Below are positions 1-5,456 of a stretch of DNA of 5,456 nucleotides, in pieces; within the stretch, counting starts at the first letter, position 1; the number at the start of each line of letters is the position of its first letter. The stretch spans positions 1-5,456 of the forward strand of contig CATIYX010000069.1 in NCBI GenBank assembly GCA_949739095.1, read 5' to 3'. Below the pieces are notes generated by a model, which was not told where the DNA came from, did not search any database, and worked only from the letters and a program-made list of their open reading frames with translations. The translations under genes and the position numbers were made by a program. Source of the DNA: an uncultured Clostridia bacterium (GTDB lineage Bacteria; Bacillota; Clostridia; RUG12999).

Positions 1-1
1 A

Positions 2-2203
2 ATTTTTAAAAAATACACCCTTTTGCAGCAGCCGATGGGTACCAATGATAATATTGATACTCCCGTTCGCCACTTTCTGAACAATTTGCTTTTGCTGTTT
101 TGGAGTGCGGAACCGACACAGCATTTCAATTTGAATCGGATAGTCTTTCATTCGCTGCCCAAATGTGTTATATTGCTGTTGTGCCAAAATGGTGGTCGGC
201 ACCAAATATGCCACTTGCTTATCCTCCATGACTGCTTTGAATGCTGCTCGAATAGCAACCTCTGTTTTTCCAAATCCAACGTCGCCGCAAAGCAAACGGT
301 CCATGGGTTTCGCGGATTCCATGTCCTGCTTAATCTCCGCAATGCAAGAAAGCTGATCTTCTGTTTCTTCATATTCAAACGCTTGCTCAAATGCATTTTG
401 CCAATCGGTATCCGGTGCAAATGCAAAGCCTTTTGTGGTTTGACGCTGTGCGTAGAGCTCTACTAATTGTTTGGCAATATCTTCCGCGTTTTTCTGCACC
501 CGCGCTTTTGCCTTTGCGAATTCATTGCCGCCCATTTTGTTCAGCTTCACACCCGTTGCATCCGCTCCGAGATATTTATTGATACTGTCAAGCTGCGTGG
601 CAGGAACATAGAGAATATCATTTCCTTTATAAACGATTTTTAAATAGTCCTTAATTTTTCCATCCACTTCAATACGGTTGATACCAAGATACCGCCCAAT
701 TCCGTGAACTTGGTGAACAACATAATCCCCTTCCGCGAGGTCTTGATAAGAACGGATGCGTTCCCCTTTCATTTTACGTTTCCGTACTTTTTTTCGCTGG
801 GTACCAAACAATTCACGGCTGCTGAGAAACACATGTCCCAGCAGCGGATATTCAAAGCCACGTGTATAGGACCCTTCGTGCAGCACAACTTGACCCGCCT
901 CAGCTGGCGTTCCATCTTCACAAATAAAAGAAGAAATACCATGCTCCAACAAAGTTTGTGCAAACGTCTGCGCACGGCTCAGTGTCCCAACCAACACATC
1001 CACTGCATATTGTTTCCCATACCAATATGCCATATCCTCCAATATCAAGTTCATGTTACCCTGATATGCCTGCAGATTCCGCGCTGTGATATTGACCGAG
1101 CAAGTGGGACGGATATATTCATTTTGCGCATGAATACCGCTTGTGCAAACGACTGTTTTTGTTTTCAGCAGTCCTGAAATATCATAGCTATCCAGCATAT
1201 AACTTCCTTTTAACTGCGGCATTTTATTATGGTCAATCAATTCCGCAAGCTGGCTATGAAATTCTTTTCCGAGTGTGTCGCAGCGGTCAAACAACCCGTT
1301 GGGATAGTCTAAAAAGATGACGTCATCCGCACTGAAATAGGAAAATAAAGTTGGTAATTGCCGATATAGCAAAGGAATATATTTGTCCACTGCCGGAAAA
1401 TAGTGCTGTTGGCGAAATGCTTCAATATCCTGGCGGATATCACTGCTCAGATTCAAATGTTTCATTTGTTCCAATGCTGCGGCTGTATTTTCGGCGGTTT
1501 CTTTATCGTAAACAGCCTCACGGCAACAAATGATTTGAGATTCATCTGTAAGTGGCTGGGAACGCTGCGTCTCCGAATCAAAACAGCGGACAGTATCCAC
1601 TTCATCATCAAAAAATTCTATACGTAGTGGCTGGTCGCCTGCAGGAGAATAGATGTCTAAAATTCCACCGCGAATACTGAATTGTCCAACACCTTCTACC
1701 GTATCGCAGCGTTTATATCCCATCAGTGCCAGTCGCTGTGTCAATGTTTTCAAATCATAGCGCTCACCTGGACGGAATGCAAATGTCACCTCATCCCAAA
1801 GACTGGCGGGAAGTGTATACTGCATTAAGGCTTCTATGGTTGTCACGACGACCAGCGGTGATTCCCCAGCGCGAATTTCCCGCAAAACATTTAAACGTCC
1901 ATGAATCACTTGCATATCGCTAGCTTCGATATGATGAAAAATATAATCTTTAGGCGCATATAACAATACACGTTCACGTCCAAAACCTATACTGAGGTCC
2001 TCTGCAAGACTGCGCGCATCCAGCATATTGGCAACAACAACTAATCCTGTTTTTTGTGTTTTCAATAAAAGTTCGGTAATAAAATGGGCACGGGCACTTT
2101 CTGTGATACCGCTGACCATGGTTTTGGAACCGCTTTTTTGTATAGACGAAAGGACCGTCTGATACTCTGTCAGGCGGTCTAAAATTCCTGTCAATTTTGC
2201 CAT
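2..2203 (-). CDS. mfd: Transcription-repair coupling factor Mfd, N-terminal 734 codons (runs off left edge)
   Basis: Mfd is a cytoplasmic ATP-driven DNA translocase. It displaces RNA polymerase stalled at DNA lesions and recruits UvrA, starting transcription-coupled excision repair. I read the frame codon by codon from ATG at 2203 to the left edge and found no stop or frameshift. The family is usually about 1,100-1,200 residues, so roughly the last third is missing. Residues 1-230 match the UvrB-homology module, with FSIRGGILDIYSP at 175-187 and IEFFDDEVD at 195-203. Its ATP site is degenerate (GITESARAH at 32-40, no Walker lysine), as is normal in Mfd. The RNA-polymerase-interacting domain starts near 492 (GDYVVHQVHGIGRYLG). 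The translocase begins with Walker A GDVGFGKTE at 640-648 (K646), then PTTILA at 669-674 and GTHRLL at 721-726; the DEEQ box would lie just beyond the edge. A GGAG-type ribosome binding site inside the end of pth supports the start. Identification is very secure. Confidence 0.97.
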   Translation of the reverse strand, partial: MAKLTGILDRLTEYQTVLSSIQKSGSKTMVSGITESARAHFITELLLKTQKTGLVVVANMLDARSLAEDLSIGFGRERVLLYAPKDYIFHHIEASDMQVIHGRLNVLREIRAGESPLVVVTTIEALMQYTLPASLWDEVTFAFRPGERYDLKTLTQRLALMGYKRCDTVEGVGQFSIRGGILDIYSPAGDQPLRIEFFDDEVDTVRCFDSETQRSQPLTDESQIICCREAVYDKETAENTAAALEQMKHLNLSSDIRQDIEAFRQQHYFPAVDKYIPLLYRQLPTLFSYFSADDVIFLDYPNGLFDRCDTLGKEFHSQLAELIDHNKMPQLKGSYMLDSYDISGLLKTKTVVCTSGIHAQNEYIRPTCSVNITARNLQAYQGNMNLILEDMAYWYGKQYAVDVLVGTLSRAQTFAQTLLEHGISSFICEDGTPAEAGQVVLHEGSYTRGFEYPLLGHVFLSSRELFGTQRKKVRKRKMKGERIRSYQDLAEGDYVVHQVHGIGRYLGINRIEVDGKIKDYLKIVYKGNDILYVPATQLDSINKYLGADATGVKLNKMGGNEFAKAKARVQKNAEDIAKQLVELYAQRQTTKGFAFAPDTDWQNAFEQAFEYEETEDQLSCIAEIKQDMESAKPMDRLLCGDVGFGKTEVAIRAAFKAVMEDKQVAYLVPTTILAQQQYNTFGQRMKDYPIQIEMLCRFRTPKQQKQIVQKVANGSINIIIGTHRLLQKGVFFKN

Positions 2204-2208
2204 GGAAC

Positions 2209-2772
2209 CTATCCTCCATTTACTTCATTCATTGCATAGGAAACGCCGAATTTCATAAGCAGCGGAAGAACATGTTCCACACGCTTACGTGTATCTACCA
2301 ATAATTTCCTGTCTTCCTGCGTGAAATGGCCTAATACATAGTCCGCCAAATCCATTTGCGGCGGACGACTGCCAACACCAATGCGAATACGTGGAAATTC
2401 ATTTGAATTTAGCTGATATATAATGCTTTTCATGCCATTATGCCCGCCGTCACTGCCTTTGGGACGAATACGAATACGTCCTACATCCAAACTAACATCA
2501 TCATATATTACTATGATATTCTCATCTTCCAGTTTATAGTAATGCTTCAATTCCCGCACACTCTCACCACTGAGATTCATAAACGTCTGTGGTTTCACAA
2601 GAATCACTTTTTCGCCTTGTATCATGCCTTCGCCGTAAAGTGCTTTAAATTTAAGTTGTTTCACCTTGATGTGATAACTCTCAGCCAACGCATCAATCAT
2701 ATCAAATCCGATGTTGTGGCGTGTTCCTTCAAATTTATTTCCTGGATTTCCCAGTCCTATAATTGCATACAT
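2209..2772 (-). CDS. pth: Peptidyl-tRNA hydrolase (Pth, bacterial type)
   Basis: Pth cleaves the ester bond of peptidyl-tRNAs that drop off the ribosome, releasing tRNA for reuse; it is essential in most bacteria and acts in the cytoplasm. The 187-residue product has the usual family length and opens with the family signature MYAIIGLGNPG. Key residues are in place: N9 and catalytic H19 (TRHNIGF), N66 in QTFMNLSGE, D91 in the YDD segment, and H111-N112 in GSDGGHNGMKS. A TTG at 2781 would add three residues (TTG GTA CGC), but a GGAG lies only two bases from it and eleven from the ATG at 2772. With the canonical N-terminus starting at MY, I chose ATG 2772. The gene follows the serA terminator and overlaps the mfd ribosome binding site. 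In Bacillus the orthologue is spoVC, also near mfd. Identification is secure. Confidence 0.97.
   Translation of the reverse strand: MYAIIGLGNPGNKFEGTRHNIGFDMIDALAESYHIKVKQLKFKALYGEGMIQGEKVILVKPQTFMNLSGESVRELKHYYKLEDENIIVIYDDVSLDVGRIRIRPKGSDGGHNGMKSIIYQLNSNEFPRIRIGVGSRPPQMDLADYVLGHFTQEDRKLLVDTRKRVEHVLPLLMKFGVSYAMNEVNGG
2213..2217 (-). promoter_or_regulatory. Ribosome binding site of mfd, inside the end of pth
   Basis: The minus strand reads GGAGG here, nine bases before the mfd ATG at 2203. It lies in the last codons of pth, whose TAG stop (2211-2209) is five bases from the mfd start. Ribosomes finishing pth would reach the mfd start directly, so translational coupling is likely (inferred). 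It also supports the 2203 start over any internal ATG. Confidence 0.8.
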
Positions 2773-2783
2773 GCGTACCAACG

Positions 2784-2787
2784 CTCC
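2784..2787 (-). promoter_or_regulatory. Ribosome binding site of pth
   Basis: The minus strand reads CGGAGCG here. The GGAG is 11 bases from ATG 2772 but only 2 bases from the upstream TTG at 2781, which decides the start in favour of the ATG. A CTCC on the same strand at 2799-2796 could pair with it across an 8-base loop; the pairing is only four base pairs and may have no effect. Confidence 0.6.
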
Positions 2788-2819
2788 GTTTCTGAGGAGT
2801 TTTTATTTGGATATCTTAT

Positions 2820-2864
2820 CTAATACAACAAATACACCCCCTACACATTGTAAGGGGTGTATGT
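2820..2864 (-). terminator. Probable intrinsic terminator after serA
   Basis: A perfect 9-base inverted repeat (ATACACCCC at 2832-2840, GGGGTGTAT at 2854-2862) surrounds a 13-base centre that can itself pair over four more bases after one mismatch, leaving a three-base loop at 2846-2848. On the minus strand the stem is followed by TTGTTGTATT, an interrupted U-rich tail. It starts about 40 bases after the serA stop, the expected place for the end of the serC-serA transcript. The tail is less pure in U than in textbook terminators, so some read-through into pth is possible. On the plus strand the stem is followed by only a short T run (GTTTC), and no plus-strand gene ends there. Confidence 0.65.
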
Positions 2865-2901
2865 TTCAATCCCTAAATAAACTATTATATCTATCCTTAT
2901 G

Positions 2902-4062
2902 TTATTTAATGATACGGACAGATAAAATACCATCCATCGCTTCAATAGATTGAATATTTGCTTCTGATACATCCGTATTGGTATCAATCAGCGTTACCGC
3001 TAAATCTCCTTTGGATTTATTAATCATATTTTCAATATTAATACCTTTATCCGCAAATGCCTGTGTAAAAGCACTAATCATTTTCGGAACATTTTTGTGT
3101 GCAATAAATAGACGTTCTTTGGCACTGCGCGGCATCACACATTCCGGAAAATTGACGGAATTGACAACATTTCCGTTTTCCAGAAAATCAATTAATTGAC
3201 TGCATGCCATAGTTGCACAGTTGTCCTCTGATTCTGGCGTAGAGGCACCCAAATGAGGAATGGCTACCACATTTTTCATTTTTAAAACTGTTTCATCTGG
3301 AAAATCCGTCACATAGCAGGACACTTTTCCAGATTCCAACGCTGCTGCCATTGCGCTATTCTCCACCAGACCACCGCGCGCAAAGTTTAAAATACGAATA
3401 CCATCTTTTGCACCGTCTAAGATATCTTTATTTATCATGCCTTTTGTTTTATCATTCTGCGGCACATGCAATGTGATGTAATCACATTTTGCCAGCATTG
3501 TTTGCAAATCATCTTCACGTTCAATATGACGAGAAAGATTCCATGCAGCATTAATAGAAATATAAGGGTCATATCCGATTACTTTCATGCCCAAATGATA
3601 TGCCGTATTAGCCACCATAACACCAATTGCACCCAGACCGACTACACCAAGCGTTTTTCCAGAGATTTCCGGACCTGCAAAATTGGCTTTCCCTTTTTCT
3701 ACCAGCTTTGCAACACCCTCTTCTCCATCCAATGTCTTTGCCCAAGTAACAGCATCCGTAATTTTACGAGAAGCCATAAGCAAACCGCCAATAACCAATT
3801 CTTTCACTGCATTTGCATTTGCGCCCGGTGTATTAAACACAACAATACCTTTTTCGCTACATTTATCAATCGGAATATTGTTAACGCCTGCACCTGCACG
3901 TGCAACCCCTTTCAGATTGGAGGGAAGCTCCATTTCATGCATGTTAAAACTGCGTAGCACAATCCCATCGGGATTGGTCTCCCCATCAGAAACCTGATAC
4001 CCTTCGCCAAACTGCTGAGTACCGCAAGCTGCAATTTTATTTAATGTTTTAATACTGAACAT
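2902..4062 (-). CDS. serA: D-3-phosphoglycerate dehydrogenase, short form with C-terminal ACT domain
   Basis: SerA oxidises 3-phosphoglycerate to 3-phosphohydroxypyruvate with NAD+, the first step of serine synthesis. The 386-residue product shows the D-2-hydroxyacid dehydrogenase layout: substrate-binding motif RAGAGVNNIPID (55-66), Rossmann motif GLGAIG (142-147) with D165 in GYDPY as the acidic residue that favours NAD over NADP, and the catalytic set R229 (NFARGGLVEN), E257 (TDFPDE) and H270 (IPHLGASTPESEDN). Residues ~318-386 look like an ACT domain, the usual site of serine feedback inhibition (inferred from the family). It lacks the large extra domain of the ~525-residue SerA type. I chose ATG 4062 over an in-frame GTG at 4071, because that GTG lies within the AGGTGG ribosome binding site. 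It follows serC by 15 bases, so the two are almost certainly co-transcribed. A different hydroxyacid dehydrogenase is unlikely given this neighbour. Confidence 0.94.
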   Translation of the reverse strand: MFSIKTLNKIAACGTQQFGEGYQVSDGETNPDGIVLRSFNMHEMELPSNLKGVARAGAGVNNIPIDKCSEKGIVVFNTPGANANAVKELVIGGLLMASRKITDAVTWAKTLDGEEGVAKLVEKGKANFAGPEISGKTLGVVGLGAIGVMVANTAYHLGMKVIGYDPYISINAAWNLSRHIEREDDLQTMLAKCDYITLHVPQNDKTKGMINKDILDGAKDGIRILNFARGGLVENSAMAAALESGKVSCYVTDFPDETVLKMKNVVAIPHLGASTPESEDNCATMACSQLIDFLENGNVVNSVNFPECVMPRSAKERLFIAHKNVPKMISAFTQAFADKGINIENMINKSKGDLAVTLIDTNTDVSEANIQSIEAMDGILSVRIIK

Positions 4063-4067
4063 TGATT

Positions 4068-4073
4068 CCACCT
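4068..4073 (-). promoter_or_regulatory. Ribosome binding site of serA
   Basis: The minus strand reads AGGTGG, one base off the AGGAGG consensus, five bases before ATG 4062. It sits in the short serC-serA gap and contains the in-frame GTG at 4071, which argues against that GTG as the start. Confidence 0.65.
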
Positions 4074-4077
4074 GCTT

Positions 4078-5160
4078 TTATTTATTTTTCGCTTCAAAGT
4101 CTTTCATAAAGTCTACCAATGCTTTTACACCTTCTACTGGCATTGCATTATAAATGCTGGCACGCATACCGCCGACTGTGCGGTGACCTTTCAGATTCAC
4201 AAATCCTTTTGCGTCAGCTTCTGCAATAAATTTCTGATTCAATTCATCTGAATCAGTTACGAACGGTATGTTCATCAGCGAACGATCCTCTTTGACTACC
4301 GTTCCACGGAACATAGCGGATTCGTCCAGATAGTTATACAGCAGATTTGCCTTTTCTGTATTGATTTCTTTCAGCGCAGCAGTGCCCCCCATTTTTTTCA
4401 CCCATTCCAACACCAATTTGCAAATATAAATTGCATAGGTCGGCGGCGTGTTATACATGGAGCGGTCTTTTACATGCGTTTCATATTTCAGCATAGTAGG
4501 CGTGCAATCCATAGCATTGCCAATCAAATCTTTTTTCATAATAACAACGGTAAGACCCGCAGGTCCCATATTTTTTTGTGCCCCTGCATAGAGCAAACCA
4601 AACTTATTCACATCAATCGGTTCAGATAAAATATTAGAAGAAATATCTGCAACCAACGGAACATTTCCTGTTTCCGGCAATGTGTGGAACTTTGTACCAT
4701 AGATGGTATTGTTCAATGTAATATGCACATAATCGCTGTCCTGATGAATCATGGAAGCATCCACTTTTGGAATATAGTTAAACACTTGATCTTCGCTGGA
4801 CGCGATTTTGCGCGCCTCCCCATAACGTGAAGCTTCTGCAAATGCTTTTTTCGCCCATTGACCGGTAATAACATAGTCCGCTTTGTTATTTTTGTTCATC
4901 AAATTGAGCGGAATCATAGCAAACTGTGTGGATGCGCCGCCCTGTAAGAAAAAGACTTCATAGTCGTCACTGATGTTCATAACTTCACGAAGCAAATCCT
5001 GTGCGCCATAAATAATGCCTTCATATACCTTAGAACGATGGCTCATTTCCATCACGCTCATGCCGCTATCGCCATAGCAAAGCATTTCTTCCTGCGCAGT
5101 TTTCAACACCTCTTCCGGCAACATCGAAGGACCAGCAGAGAAATTATACACTCTGTTCAT
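4078..5160 (-). CDS. serC: Phosphoserine aminotransferase (SerC, PLP-dependent)
   Basis: SerC transfers the amino group of glutamate to 3-phosphohydroxypyruvate, giving 3-phosphoserine, the second step of serine synthesis. In some bacteria it also serves pyridoxal phosphate synthesis. The 360-residue product has the family length and opens with NRVYNFSAGPSMLPEEVL. Visible functional residues: H41-R42 (SHRS) and R335 (GGMRASIYNA, 330-339) for the substrate phosphate and carboxylate, GGAST (74-78) and W102 near the cofactor, D172 (ADISSN) facing the pyridine nitrogen, and K196 in YAGAQKNMGPAG as the PLP-linking lysine. An in-frame GTG at 5166 would add two residues, but GGAG lies nine bases before ATG 5160 and only three before that GTG, so ATG 5160 is preferred. 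It is the first gene of a serC-serA operon with its own promoter. No phosphoserine phosphatase gene is present here. Identification is secure. Confidence 0.97.
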   Translation of the reverse strand: MNRVYNFSAGPSMLPEEVLKTAQEEMLCYGDSGMSVMEMSHRSKVYEGIIYGAQDLLREVMNISDDYEVFFLQGGASTQFAMIPLNLMNKNNKADYVITGQWAKKAFAEASRYGEARKIASSEDQVFNYIPKVDASMIHQDSDYVHITLNNTIYGTKFHTLPETGNVPLVADISSNILSEPIDVNKFGLLYAGAQKNMGPAGLTVVIMKKDLIGNAMDCTPTMLKYETHVKDRSMYNTPPTYAIYICKLVLEWVKKMGGTAALKEINTEKANLLYNYLDESAMFRGTVVKEDRSLMNIPFVTDSDELNQKFIAEADAKGFVNLKGHRTVGGMRASIYNAMPVEGVKALVDFMKDFEAKNK

Positions 5161-5169
5161 AATCACTCA

Positions 5170-5173
5170 CTCC
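5170..5173 (-). promoter_or_regulatory. Ribosome binding site of serC
   Basis: The minus strand reads TTGGAGTGAG. The GGAG is nine bases from ATG 5160 and only three from the in-frame GTG at 5166, which supports the ATG start. Confidence 0.7.
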
Positions 5174-5197
5174 AATTAAAAATTTCATCTATCCTTT

Positions 5198-5227
5198 ATT
5201 ATATAAGAATTCTTTAGTAAAAGTCAA
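5198..5227 (-). promoter_or_regulatory. Sigma-70-type (SigA) promoter for serC-serA
   Basis: On the minus strand a -35 box TTGACT (5227-5222) and a perfect -10 box TATAAT (5203-5198) are separated by 18 bases. Both lie in a very AT-rich gap upstream of serC. The predicted transcript start is near 5191, giving a leader of about 30 bases, too short to hold a T-box or riboswitch. A 10-base perfect palindrome (AAGAATTCTT, 5205-5214) lies between the two boxes and could be a repressor site, although in AT-rich DNA it may be chance. Confidence 0.75.
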
Positions 5228-5266
5228 GTTTTTCCTGTGATTTTTTTAACATTTTAATATAATATA

Positions 5267-5407
5267 TTACAGAATATCATTACGCAACAAATCTTCATAG
5301 CTTTCGCGGCGCACAACTTCTTTTGCCCGACCGTCTTTTACCATAATCACAGGTGGATTGGGAATACGATTATAGTGGCTCGCCATGGAATAATTATAGG
5401 CACCTGT
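5267..5407 (-). pseudogene. lysA: Diaminopimelate decarboxylase LysA, C-terminal 46 residues only (broken by fold-back at window end)
   Basis: LysA is the PLP enzyme that decarboxylates meso-diaminopimelate to L-lysine, the last step of lysine synthesis. Only the tail is present. On the minus strand, ending at TAA 5269-5267, it reads TGAYNYSMASHYNR, then IPNPPVIMVKDGRAKEVV, then RRESYEDLLRNDIL. The GAY motif carries a conserved tyrosine near the cofactor, and the MASHYNR and RRESYEDLLRND segments are typical of the LysA C-terminus. Going upstream, family-like sequence stops at about 5405-5407. Beyond that the frame stays open (GRRTTSFARPSFTII) but looks nothing like LysA, because that DNA is an inverted copy of the gene's own tail. 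I class it as broken only because this sequence shows it so; the gene is probably intact in the organism and disrupted by a chimeric contig end. No clear terminator follows the stop before the serC promoter. Confidence 0.85.
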
Positions 5408-5449
5408 GATTATGGTAAAAGACGGTCGGGCAAAAGAAGTTGTGCGCCG
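5307..5449. repeat. Perfect 49-base inverted repeat with 45-base spacer (fold-back)
   Basis: Bases 5401-5449 are the exact reverse complement of 5307-5355; pairing fails at 5356/5400 and at 5306/5450. The left arm is ordinary lysA coding sequence and the spacer 5356-5400 is still good LysA, so the right arm is the foreign copy. A perfect 49-base arm inside a conserved coding region, at the very edge of the window, points to a template-switch chimera or an assembly dead end rather than an evolved hairpin. Confidence 0.95.
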
Positions 5450-5456
5450 ACCGTCT
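5447..5456. repeat. Second, short strand switch at the window end
   Basis: The last ten bases, CCGACCGTCT, repeat 5327-5336 in direct orientation and are therefore the reverse complement of 5420-5429 in the right arm. The first three (CCG) belong equally to the 49-base arm, so the sequence appears to flip back to the original strand through a 3-base match. Only seven new bases are visible, so this is suggestive rather than certain. Confidence 0.6.

Noticed and set aside
23..466. Open plus-strand frame of 147 codons
   Set aside because: It lies wholly opposite the verified mfd reading frame, has no good ribosome binding site, and the product is a Cys/Leu-rich string resembling no protein; it is a shadow of mfd.
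704..1177. Open plus-strand frame of 157 codons
   Set aside because: Opposite conserved mfd coding sequence, including the RNA-polymerase-interacting domain; no promoter or ribosome binding site; the Phe/His/Cys-rich composition is typical of an antisense shadow.
2080..2110. Missing Walker A lysine in the N-terminal module of Mfd (GITESARAH)
   Set aside because: This is not a defect: the UvrB-like module of Mfd normally lacks ATPase function, and the active Walker A (GDVGFGKTE) is intact further on.
1974..2219. Minus-strand frame of 81 codons starting at 2219
   Set aside because: It overlaps the start of mfd in another frame and begins within the mfd ribosome binding site region; the mfd frame at this position is clearly the real one.
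3466..3997. Two overlapping open plus-strand frames (3466-3957 and 3683-3997)
   Set aside because: Both lie opposite the Rossmann and substrate-binding parts of serA, have no recognisable domain and no start signals.
5161..5197. T-box or riboswitch leader upstream of serC
   Set aside because: The predicted leader is about 30 bases, far too short for either, and no T-box motif is visible.
5228..5266. Terminator for lysA between its stop and the serC promoter
   Set aside because: The stretch is AT-rich with only weak AT self-pairing (such as AATATATT) and no GC stem followed by a T run on the minus strand.
5307..5456. Inverted repeats at the right edge as a CRISPR, insertion-sequence end or phage telomere hairpin
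   Set aside because: There is one pair only, with no spacer series or transposase, and the repeated DNA is lysA coding sequence; a chimeric or assembly fold-back explains it more simply.

Overview
The window is an ordinary stretch of housekeeping genes from what looks like a low-to-moderate GC Gram-positive bacterium. I would place it in the Clostridia (Bacillota), from the strong GGAG-type ribosome binding sites, the AT-rich sigma-70-type promoter, the protein sequence style, and the serC-serA and pth-mfd pairings. The class is an inference; no rRNA or marker was available to settle it. All recognisable genes lie on the minus strand and are read from right to left.

In transcription order: the C-terminal tail of lysA (diaminopimelate decarboxylase) at the right edge; a short AT-rich gap holding a good promoter; serC (phosphoserine aminotransferase); 15 bases later serA (a short, ACT-domain D-3-phosphoglycerate dehydrogenase); a 129-base gap with a probable intrinsic terminator; pth (peptidyl-tRNA hydrolase); and, after only 5 bases, mfd (transcription-repair coupling factor), which runs off the left edge with 734 codons present.

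The genes form two functional units. SerA oxidises 3-phosphoglycerate and SerC transaminates the product to phosphoserine, so serC-serA is a serine-biosynthesis operon with its own promoter and terminator. Pth and Mfd are unrelated maintenance functions (recycling of stalled peptidyl-tRNA; removal of RNA polymerase stalled at DNA lesions). The mfd ribosome binding site lies inside the end of pth, so the two are probably translated in a coupled way.

I found no mobile element, CRISPR array, RNA gene, defence gene or unknown protein, and I do not believe the window holds an undescribed system. The one real anomaly is the last ~55 bases. From about position 5401 the sequence folds back on itself as a perfect 49-base inverted copy of the lysA tail, then appears to switch strand again in its last bases. 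This breaks lysA and is best read as a contig-end or amplification chimera, not biology.
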